Positions 1 to 5,173 of a DNA stretch of 5,173 nucleotides are shown here, piece after piece; positions within the stretch are counted from its first letter, which is position 1; each line of letters starts with the position of its first letter. Below the pieces are notes generated by a model that was given only the letters and a program-made list of their open reading frames with translations, searched no databases and had not been told where the DNA came from. Origin of the DNA: Actinomycetota bacterium (GTDB lineage: Bacteria; Actinomycetota; Actinomycetes; Streptosporangiales; Streptosporangiaceae); contig PLIQ01000617.1 of the NCBI GenBank assembly GCA_003140115.1, positions 1,131-6,303 on the forward strand. Direction: 5' to 3'. Both the position numbers and the translations under genes were made by a program.

Positions 1-42
1 CCACCCGTAGCCAGCTCGGCTCTCTCGAAGCATCAGCGATCT

Positions 43-75
43 GGCGGGGCCGGGTGCGAGGAACCCGGCCCCGCC
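43..75 (+). terminator. Strong GC hairpin upstream of the M50 protease gene
   Basis: Positions 43-55 pair perfectly with 63-75 (13 bp, almost all G:C) around a 7-nt loop (56-62). No run of T follows, so it is not a classical E. coli intrinsic terminator, but T-less GC hairpins commonly end transcripts in high-GC actinomycetes. The nearest stop upstream is a TAG at 8-10, which could end an unseen preceding gene. Because the hairpin finishes 22 nt before the ATG at 98, an alternative role as a 5' leader structure or attenuator of the downstream gene cannot be excluded. Confidence 0.65.
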
Positions 76-88
76 CGCCATCTACGAC

Positions 89-96
89 AGGAAGGA
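89..96 (+). promoter_or_regulatory. Ribosome-binding site of the M50 protease gene
   Basis: AGGAAGGA lies just ahead of a cluster of possible starts: ATG 98, GTG 101, ATG 104 and ATG 110. Using AGGA (89-92), ATG 98 is 5 nt away; using AAGGA (92-96), ATG 104 is 7 nt away. The site therefore supports either 98 or 104, and makes 110 (13 nt) less likely. Confidence 0.6.
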
Positions 97-97
97 C

Positions 98-1645
98 ATG
101 GTGATGACGATGACCGAGCGGACAGCTGCCGACGCGGCCGTTCCAGAGGCGACGGGGCTGCTGGGTCCGTGGGCGGAGGCTCATGCCGAGCGGTGCCGCG
201 GCGGCCGCATCTACCGGGTGCTGATCAATCACCGCACCGGCCAGCTGCTCGAGCTGTCCGAAGCTGAGGCGGGGATCTGCCGGCAGCTGGACGCGGGCCG
301 CGTCCGCGACGCCAGCCCGGCCGCCGCGGCGTTCGTTGCGGAGCTGCGCGAGCTGGGCTTCCTGGCCAGCGACCCGCCCCCGCCAGCGGGCCGCGGCGTG
401 CAGGCCAGCGGCGCCCGGCTGGACGTGCGGTGGGCCGGGGCCGGGCGGCTCGTGACCGCCGCTTACCACCACGGCGCCCGGCACCTGTTCCGTCCCGCCG
501 CGATCGCCGCCCAGGTTCTGCTGGCCCTGGCCGGGCTGGCCGCCGTCCTGGCCGCCGTCACCTCACACCAGCATTTCGTGCTGCGGGTCCGTCCGGCGCA
601 GATCCCCCTGGTCATCGGCCTGAGCGTGGCCGCCGTCGCGGTCCATGAGCTCGCGCACGCCCTGGTCGTCGTCCGGCACGGTCGCACCGTCGACGCCGCC
701 GGGGTCCGGCTGCACCTGGGCGCCCCCGCCTTCTACGTCGAGTCCGCCAGCGCGGTCCTGCTCACCCGCCGCCAGCGGCTCGTCCAGGCCGCCGCCGGGG
801 TATGGGCTGAATGGCAGTTCACCTCGCTGATCGCGATCTGGCTGTGGCTGTCCCCGCTGCCCTTCGCGGTCCCGCTGCTGCACCGGTTCGTGATCCTCAA
901 CGCCATCACCATCGCCACCAACCTGCTCCCCTTCACCGGTCTGGACGGATCCTGGCTGCTCGCCGACGCGGCCGGCGTCCCCGATCTGAGCCGCCGCTCC
1001 CGCGGCGCCCTGACCCGGCTGATCACCCAGCTCATCGCCCGTACCCCCCTGACCCCGGGAGAGAAAACCCTCGCCGCCTACAGCACCGTCAACGGCCTCG
1101 CCGCCACCGCCCTGCTCGCCACCGCCGGGTTCTTCTGGTACCAGCTATTCGGCGACCTGACCACCACCCTCACCCGCCACGGCCCGGCCGGCTGGGCCGC
1201 ACTGGCGATCGCCGCCCTGATCCTGGGACGGCCCGCGGCCACCGCCGCCGCCAGCCGTATCCCCGCCGCCACCGCGGCCGGCCGCGAGCTGGCCGCCGCC
1301 ATCACCTTCCGGCTCCAATGGCGGTGGCGTATCTCCGCCACCCGCCAGCTCGCCGCCGCAGTACCCGCCCTGGCCGGGCTCGACGCCGCCCAGCTCGGCA
1401 TCCTCGCCGGTCACCTGCGCCGCACCCGCTACCACGGCGAAATGCCCGCCGTGCTCGCCGTCAGCTACGGGATGGTCGCGGCCGGAACCATCACCGCCAG
1501 CACCCCCGCCGGGCCGCACGCCACGCTCACCCCCGGCAAGGTCTGGCAGCCCGGCCACCAACCCCAGCACGCCGCGCGCCGGGCCATCCTCATCCACTTC
1601 CCCGCCCCGATCCTGCGCCAGCTCACCCAACCCGCCTCCGGCTGA
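98..1645 (+). CDS. PqqD-like / M50-family membrane zinc metalloprotease with CNB-like C-terminus
   Basis: This is a putative intramembrane or membrane-embedded peptidase of the site-2-protease/SpoIVFB (M50) type, 515 residues. Residues about 37-92 resemble the PqqD/RiPP-recognition winged-helix fold (a strand ending VLINHRTGQLLELS, then helices ending ELRELGFL). Hydrophobic segments lie near 133-155, 167-192, 241-261, 264-284, 325-350 and 365-377. The second of these holds HELAH (183-187), the zinc-binding HExxH. NLLPFTGLDG (275-284) supplies the third ligand, Asp283, so the active site looks intact. After the last membrane segment, residues about 418-509 resemble a cyclic-nucleotide-binding beta-barrel without its phosphate-binding cassette. 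PqqD/M50 proteins often accompany RiPP clusters, where they may remove leader peptides, but the substrate here is unknown. Start 98 is the longest choice; ATG 104 fits the ribosome-binding site equally well. The family call is firm and the physiological role is inferred. Confidence 0.88.
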   Translation: MVMTMTERTAADAAVPEATGLLGPWAEAHAERCRGGRIYRVLINHRTGQLLELSEAEAGICRQLDAGRVRDASPAAAAFVAELRELGFLASDPPPPAGRGVQASGARLDVRWAGAGRLVTAAYHHGARHLFRPAAIAAQVLLALAGLAAVLAAVTSHQHFVLRVRPAQIPLVIGLSVAAVAVHELAHALVVVRHGRTVDAAGVRLHLGAPAFYVESASAVLLTRRQRLVQAAAGVWAEWQFTSLIAIWLWLSPLPFAVPLLHRFVILNAITIATNLLPFTGLDGSWLLADAAGVPDLSRRSRGALTRLITQLIARTPLTPGEKTLAAYSTVNGLAATALLATAGFFWYQLFGDLTTTLTRHGPAGWAALAIAALILGRPAATAAASRIPAATAAGRELAAAITFRLQWRWRISATRQLAAAVPALAGLDAAQLGILAGHLRRTRYHGEMPAVLAVSYGMVAAGTITASTPAGPHATLTPGKVWQPGHQPQHAARRAILIHFPAPILRQLTQPASG

Positions 1646-1694
1646 TCCACCTAGCCCCAGTCATGAAACCCTGCTTGCCTCGGTCATCGGCCGT

Positions 1695-1698
1695 AAGG
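1695..1698 (+). promoter_or_regulatory. Ribosome-binding site fixing a GTG start
   Basis: AAGG sits 7 nt before GTG 1706. An in-frame TAA at 1694-1696 closes the frame just upstream, and no other start codon lies between it and 1706, so 1706 is the earliest possible start. The rest of the 60-bp gap (1646-1705) shows no terminator hairpin and no convincing -35/-10 pair, which is compatible with transcription continuing from the protease gene. Confidence 0.6.
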
Positions 1699-1705
1699 TG
1701 CTGGT

Positions 1706-4132
1706 GTGGCAGGTTCTGCGAGCAAGTCGGGCGACACGCACGGCTTCCCGCGGGTGCTGACCAGTTTCGTCGGGCGTACGAGGGAGATCGGCGAGGTCAC
1801 CGCGCTACTGGGCGAGTACCGGATGGTGACGGTGACCGGACCGGGCGGCGTGGGTAAGACCCGGCTGGCGGCCGAGGCGGCCCGGCAGCTGGCCGACGGC
1901 TTCGCCGACGGGGCCTGGCTGGTGGAGCTGGCCGCGGTGCAGGACCCGGGCCTGGTGGCAGCCGCCGTGGCCGCGGCCCTGTCGGTGCCGCAGAACTCCG
2001 ACACGCCGATCGCCGAATCGCTGGTCGCGGCCCTGGCCCGGCAGCAGATGCTGGTCGTGCTGGACAATTGTGAGCACGTCCTGGACCCGGTGGCCGTGCT
2101 GGGCCAGGCCCTGCTGTCGGCCGCGGACGACCTTCAGGTGCTAGCGACCAGCCGGGAGGCAATCGGGGTCGCCGGGGAAGCCCGGTACCGGCTGCACCCG
2201 CTTCCGGTCCCCGAGCCGGGCGAGCTGGCCGAGGCCGGCCACGCGCCGGCGGTGGCGCTGTTCGCGGACCGGGCCCGCCAGGCCGATGCTCGTTTCGTCC
2301 TGGACGGCGGGACCGCGCCCGCCGTGGCCCGCCTGGTGGCCAGGCTGGACGGGATGCCACTGGCGATCGAGCTGGCCGCCGCGCGCGTCGAGACGCTTGG
2401 GCTGGACCACCTGGTAAACCGGCTGGAGACCAGCTTCGCCCTGCTGACCAGCGGGGACCGGACCTCCCCGGCCCGGCACCGGTCCCTGGCCGCGACCGTC
2501 GAGTGGAGTTACGGGCTGCTGGCCGAGACCGAGCGGCGCGTCTTCCGCCAGCTCGCCGTGTTCCCCGGCCCGTTCACGCTCGACGCGGCCGTTGCGGTCG
2601 CCGGGGAGGCAGCTGAGCCAACCGTCCTGCACCTGGTCGACTGCTCGCTCATTACGCCGCCGCAGAGCGGAACCGACGGGCGGGCCCGGTACGTCATGCT
2701 GGAGACCCTCCGCTCCTTCGCGCGTGCGCAGCTCACCGTCGCCGGCGAGCACGACGCCGCCTGCGCCGACCTGGCGGGATACATGCTGCACGTCGCGGAG
2801 CAAGCCGCGGCCGGGCTGAAGACCAGCCGCGGGGAGCTGGCCGCGAGCCGGTGGCTGGACGCCGAGAACGCCACGCTGCACCAGGCGGTGACCTGGGCGC
2901 TGGAGCATGACCCGGCCACCGCCCTGCGGCTGGCAATTGCGCTTTCCCCCTGGTGGCACCTGCGGGGCCGGTCGGCGGAGGCGTACGCGTTGCTCGGCGC
3001 CGCGACCGAGCGCGCCGGAACCGGCAGCGCCGTCTGGCCGAGGGCGCAGTACCAGCTGGGTCAGGCCGCGGCCTTCACCGGCGCGACGGTACCCGCGCTG
3101 GATCACTTCACCGCCGCCTGCGAGGCGCTGGCGGCCGGCGCGCCGTCCACCGAGCTGTCCGATGCCCTCTCCGGCCGGGCGTTCGAGCTGATGAACCTGG
3201 ACCGGATCGCCGAGGGAACCGAGGATGCCCGCCGGGCGCTGGCCATAGCCGGCGAGCTGGGTTACCCGGCCGGGCAGGCGCGCGCCCTGCAGTGCCTGAC
3301 GTACGCCGCCTTCCTGGTCGACGACTACCAGCACGGTATCCAGCTGGCCCGGCAGGCCTGCCGGATCGATCCCGCCAGCATTCCCGGCGACCTGGTCCGG
3401 GAGAGCGCCGTCAAGCTCACCATGAGCCTCACCGCCGGGGGAGACATCGCCGGGGGCCGGCAGAGCTGCCTGGACACGCTGGCGCTGGCCCGGGAATCCG
3501 GCGACCTGAACGCGGAGGTGAGCAGCCTGATCCTGGTCGCCGACCTGGACCGGCGGGCGGGCCAGCTGCCCGAGTCCTGGGCTCACCTGCGCGAGGCCAC
3601 CAGGCTCGCGCTGCGCATGCACGACCGGATCGCCCTGCATGACTGCCTGTCGCTCGGCGGGGACCTGTGCGCGCTGGCGGGACGCTGGGCCGAGACCGTC
3701 ACGCTGTGGGCGGCCGATCGCCGGTTCATGGCGGAGATCGGGCTCGCCCCCACCACCCGCACCGCCGGGCTCCGCGAGGCGCCGCTGCGGGAGGCGGCCC
3801 GGGCGCTGGGACCGGAGCGGATGGCGGCCGCGCAGGAACGCGGCGCGGCGATGATGGTGGAGACCGCGGGTGAATTCCTGCTCGTGCTGACCGAGACCGG
3901 CCTGCAAGCGCCGGCCGAGGCTGGTCCCCCGCAGGCGCTGAGCGGGCTGAGCGCCCGCGAGCGGGAGCTGGTGACCCTGGTCGCGCGGGGACAGACGGAT
4001 ATGCAGATCGCCGGGAAGCTGTTTATCAGTGTCAGCACGGTGCGCTCCCACCTGGACCGGATCCGGGACAAGACGAGCTGCAGGCGGCGCGCCGACCTGA
4101 CCCGCCTGGCCCTGCATGCTGGCCTGGTCTAG
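1706..4132 (+). CDS. STAND-type ATPase transcriptional regulator with LuxR helix-turn-helix
   Basis: This is a large cytoplasmic signal-responsive regulator, 808 residues. A short N-terminus leads into FVGR (21-24), the usual entry to AfsR-like NB-ARC ATPases. Walker A is GPGGVGKT (45-52), Walker B is LVVLDNCEHV (116-125), LATSRE (146-151) is sensor-like, and GMPLAIELAAAR (216-227) matches the GLPL-type motif. A winged-helix section follows, with VEWSYGLL (265-272), LVDCSLI (310-316) and MLETLRSFA (331-339). Residues about 350-700 are alanine/leucine-rich helices that look like degenerate TPR repeats, the probable ligand- or partner-sensing part. Residues 745-808 are a LuxR/GerE DNA-binding domain (SARERELVTLVARG, then IAGKLFISVSTVRSHLDRI). 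In this family ATP binding usually holds or releases an oligomeric active form. Target genes are not visible. It has no N-terminal SARP domain, unlike AfsR, and no membrane segment. It could regulate the upstream protease locus or the divergent efflux locus, but neither is shown. Confidence 0.92.
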   Translation: MAGSASKSGDTHGFPRVLTSFVGRTREIGEVTALLGEYRMVTVTGPGGVGKTRLAAEAARQLADGFADGAWLVELAAVQDPGLVAAAVAAALSVPQNSDTPIAESLVAALARQQMLVVLDNCEHVLDPVAVLGQALLSAADDLQVLATSREAIGVAGEARYRLHPLPVPEPGELAEAGHAPAVALFADRARQADARFVLDGGTAPAVARLVARLDGMPLAIELAAARVETLGLDHLVNRLETSFALLTSGDRTSPARHRSLAATVEWSYGLLAETERRVFRQLAVFPGPFTLDAAVAVAGEAAEPTVLHLVDCSLITPPQSGTDGRARYVMLETLRSFARAQLTVAGEHDAACADLAGYMLHVAEQAAAGLKTSRGELAASRWLDAENATLHQAVTWALEHDPATALRLAIALSPWWHLRGRSAEAYALLGAATERAGTGSAVWPRAQYQLGQAAAFTGATVPALDHFTAACEALAAGAPSTELSDALSGRAFELMNLDRIAEGTEDARRALAIAGELGYPAGQARALQCLTYAAFLVDDYQHGIQLARQACRIDPASIPGDLVRESAVKLTMSLTAGGDIAGGRQSCLDTLALARESGDLNAEVSSLILVADLDRRAGQLPESWAHLREATRLALRMHDRIALHDCLSLGGDLCALAGRWAETVTLWAADRRFMAEIGLAPTTRTAGLREAPLREAARALGPERMAAAQERGAAMMVETAGEFLLVLTETGLQAPAEAGPPQALSGLSARERELVTLVARGQTDMQIAGKLFISVSTVRSHLDRIRDKTSCRRRADLTRLALHAGLV
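4129..4132. other. Shared CTAG: overlapping stop codons of convergent genes
   Basis: The palindrome CTAG provides the plus-strand TAG (4130-4132) for the ATPase regulator and the minus-strand TAG (4131-4129) for the TetR gene. There is no intergenic DNA, and I see no hairpin nearby able to end either transcript. Confidence 0.9.
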
Positions 4133-4740
4133 CTGGCGGCGGCGATGAGCGGCATGAAGAGGTCGTCCACGATCTCGAGGACCCGCTCCTCGGGGATGGG
4201 CTTGAAGGTCATCAGCATGTCGTGACGCATCAGGTCGAACGGCATGGACAGGACGATCGGGGGGACGCGGTCGAGGTCGATCTCGCCGCGCTCGGCTGCG
4301 CGGCGGTAGATCTCACCGGACCACAGCGGGCGGTCGGCGATGAGCTTTTCCCGCACCTGGGCCGGGGTGAGGCCGCTGCTGGCCAGCAGGCCGGAGAACG
4401 CGGCGCTGACGACCGCGGCGAAGCTGACCCGCACGTTGCTGAGGCCGCTGAGCATCGCGATCATGTCGCCGCGCAGACTCCCCGTGTCGGGGATCGCCAC
4501 GGGGTGCGTCGCGCCGTAGTGCTGGATGGCACCGAGCACGAGGTCGTCCTTGCGGGGCCAGCGCCGGTACAGCACCGCGACCCCCGTCTTCGCGCGGGCG
4601 GCGACGGACTCCATCGTCAGCCTGGCGAAGCCGACCTCGACAAGTTCCGCCCACGCGGCCTCCAGCAGTGCGGCCTCCAGTTCCTCTCCGCGCCGCCGCT
4701 GCCGGGTCCGTTGCGCCTGCTCGGTCATGCCAGCCAGCAT
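4129..4740 (-). CDS. TetR/AcrR-family transcriptional repressor
   Basis: This is a 203-residue one-component regulator of typical TetR length. The DNA-binding domain spans about 21-68: a first helix (ELEAALLEAAWAELVEVGF), then LTMESVAARA and the recognition helix region GVAVLYRRWPRKDDLV, matching the family signature of turn, Tyr and a W/P-K-x-x-L end. The rest is the helical ligand-binding/dimer domain, including RPLWSGEIYRRAAERGEID, as in TetR C-terminal subfamilies that end RAxERGE. It is divergent from a DHA2 exporter across a 92-bp region with two palindromes, so it most likely represses that exporter and itself until a small-molecule ligand binds. The start is uncertain: neither ATG 4740 nor the internal ATG 4728 (giving MTEQAQ) has a clear ribosome-binding site. 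Ligand and substrate cannot be deduced. An adjacent-pump repressor of the QacR/LfrR kind is the best analogy. Confidence 0.93.
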   Translation of the reverse strand: MLAGMTEQAQRTRQRRRGEELEAALLEAAWAELVEVGFARLTMESVAARAKTGVAVLYRRWPRKDDLVLGAIQHYGATHPVAIPDTGSLRGDMIAMLSGLSNVRVSFAAVVSAAFSGLLASSGLTPAQVREKLIADRPLWSGEIYRRAAERGEIDLDRVPPIVLSMPFDLMRHDMLMTFKPIPEERVLEIVDDLFMPLIAAAS

Positions 4741-4752
4741 AGAGCCGGAAAA

Positions 4753-4776
4753 ATAAGAGACGCTTGCACTCCTTAA
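4753..4776. promoter_or_regulatory. Second, weaker operator-like palindrome (putative TetR site O1)
   Basis: ATAAGAGA (4753-4760) repeats the left arm of the main palindrome. TAAG (4754-4757) mirrors CTTA (4772-4775) about centre 4764.5, and GC/GC (4762-4763, 4766-4767) is also symmetric. Aligned to the main site with a 41-bp shift, 17 of 25 positions match. It overlaps the probable -35 element of the exporter promoter and lies 13 bp from the TetR gene start, so binding here could repress both genes. Confidence 0.6.
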
Positions 4777-4792
4777 CCTCGTACCCTACTCT
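4764..4792 (+). promoter_or_regulatory. Putative promoter of the DHA2 exporter
   Basis: A TTGCAC -35-like element (4764-4769) and a TACTCT -10-like element (4787-4792) are separated by 17 bp, fitting housekeeping sigma factors of actinomycetes. Transcription would begin near 4799, inside the main palindrome (4793-4818). The -35 match is only partial (TTG), so this is a plausible assignment, not a proven one. I could not place a convincing promoter for the TetR gene on the minus strand. Confidence 0.5.
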
Positions 4793-4818
4793 CATAAGAG
4801 AAGCATACATCTCTTATG
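4793..4818. promoter_or_regulatory. Main 26-bp palindromic operator (putative TetR site O2)
   Basis: CATAAGAGA (4793-4801) is the exact reverse complement of TCTCTTATG (4810-4818), with an 8-bp spacer whose G4803/C4808 and A4805/T4806 are also symmetric. The AT-rich arms stand out sharply from the GC-rich surroundings. The site lies immediately after the predicted -10 box and before the exporter start, the expected position for a repressor. Assignment to the neighbouring TetR protein follows from divergent gene order, not from a recognised consensus. Confidence 0.82.
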
Positions 4819-4821
4819 GAA

Positions 4822-4826
4822 AGAGG
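4822..4826 (+). promoter_or_regulatory. Ribosome-binding site of the exporter
   Basis: AGAGG lies 6 nt before ATG 4833 and selects that start. The ATG at 4816, part of the palindrome, is in another frame. Confidence 0.65.
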
Positions 4827-4832
4827 CGCGGC

Positions 4833-5173
4833 ATGGCAACGAGACCAGCGTCGCCGGGGAAGCCCCCGGTCGAGAAGCTGGACCCGAAGGTGGTCAAGAT
4901 CGCCCTGATCCTCATCGTCGGCGCGATGGCCGTCATCTTCGACACCACCATCGTCAGCGTCGCCCTCCACACGCTCGCCCTGAAGCTGGGCACCTCGGTC
5001 GCGACGATTCAGTGGGTGACCACCGGCTACCTGCTCGCGCTCGCCATCGCGGTGCCGCTCAGCGCCTGGGGCCTGCAGCGCTTCGGCGGCAAGCTCCTCT
5101 GGATGTTCGCCCTGGCCGTGTTCCTGATCGGGTCGATCGGGTCCAGCCTGGCGTGGAACGTCGGCTCGCTCAT
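4833..5173 (+). CDS. DHA2-family (EmrB/QacA-type) MFS exporter, N-terminal part
   Basis: The gene begins at ATG 4833 and runs off the window after 113 codons plus 2 nt with no stop. Family members are usually about 450-550 residues with 14 membrane segments and export drugs or metabolites using the proton gradient. A Lys/Pro-rich cytoplasmic N-terminus (1-22) precedes TM1 (about 23-48), which contains IFDTTIVSVAL (35-45), the DHA2 motif normally written LDxTIVNVALP. QWVTTGYLLA (60-69) opens TM2. WGLQRFGGKLLW (79-90) occupies the TM2-TM3 loop as motif A, here lacking the usual acidic D before RFG (Gln82 instead). TM3 starts near 91 and includes the rest. Together with the divergent TetR gene this indicates an inducible efflux pump; the substrate is unknown. 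It could export an antibiotic, a dye or detergent, or a self-made compound. Confidence 0.92.
   Translation, partial: MATRPASPGKPPVEKLDPKVVKIALILIVGAMAVIFDTTIVSVALHTLALKLGTSVATIQWVTTGYLLALAIAVPLSAWGLQRFGGKLLWMFALAVFLIGSIGSSLAWNVGSL

Noticed and set aside
1145..1630. Gly-rich 161-codon minus-strand frame
   Set aside because: It is a mirror of the Ala/Pro-rich protease coding sequence with no motifs or ribosome-binding site.
1646..1705. Possible promoter in the gap before the regulator (TTGCCT at 1675-1680)
   Set aside because: No TAnnnT-like -10 box lies 16-19 bp downstream; the correct distance falls on the ribosome-binding site itself.
811..1857. 348-codon plus-strand frame overlapping the protease and the regulator start
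   Set aside because: It is Arg/Pro/His-rich out-of-frame translation of the protease gene. The in-frame ATG at 1663 would give a 64-residue Cys-containing peptide, but it has no ribosome-binding site and overlaps the regulator's start by about 150 bp.
2141..4117. Long 658-codon open frame on the minus strand inside the ATPase regulator gene
   Set aside because: It is an antisense shadow produced by high third-position GC; its translation is low-complexity Gly/Gln/Pro/Arg-rich without domain motifs, while the opposite strand encodes a clear STAND-LuxR protein.
4121..4145. Repeated GCTGGC near the convergent stops, considered as a bidirectional terminator
   Set aside because: The copies are direct, not inverted, so they form no stem.
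4222..4776. 184-codon plus-strand frame opposite the TetR gene
   Set aside because: It shows no protein family pattern, would run through the first operator, and lies antisense to an unmistakable TetR protein.

Overview
The window comes from a very GC-rich chromosome with actinomycete character: codon third positions are nearly all G or C, GTG starts and G/A-rich ribosome-binding sites occur, and the gene families are common in Streptomyces-like and Streptosporangium-like bacteria. The genus cannot be fixed from sequence alone. There is no tRNA, rRNA, CRISPR array or insertion sequence. Apart from one short gap and the divergent promoter region, the window is fully coding.

Left part (1-1645): a 13-bp GC hairpin at 43-75, probably the terminator of an unseen upstream gene, is followed by a 515-residue polytopic membrane protein. 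This protein has a PqqD-like N-terminus, an intact M50 (site-2-protease type) zinc metalloprotease core (HELAH plus NLLPFTGLDG), and a soluble C-terminus resembling a degenerate cyclic-nucleotide-binding fold. Such PqqD/M50 proteins are often found with ribosomally made peptides (RiPPs), but no precursor or modifying enzyme lies in the window.

Middle (1706-4132): an 808-residue signal-transducing ATPase (STAND/NB-ARC type, AfsR-like core) with a helical TPR-like middle and a C-terminal LuxR-type helix-turn-helix. It lies 60 bp downstream of the protease on the same strand with its own ribosome-binding site, so the two could be co-transcribed.

Right part (4129-5173): a TetR-family repressor (minus strand) is divergent from the start of a DHA2-type (EmrB/QacA) 14-TM major facilitator exporter that runs off the window. 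The 92-bp region between them carries a near-perfect 26-bp palindrome and a second, weaker palindrome exactly 41 bp away. These bracket a plausible exporter promoter, an autoregulated repressor/efflux-pump layout. The repressor and the ATPase regulator converge and share one CTAG tetranucleotide as both stop codons.

The clearest sequence-level discovery is the two-operator control region. The most open-ended biology is the protease with its fused sensor-like tail next to a STAND-LuxR regulator. Nothing seen here proves a wholly new system.
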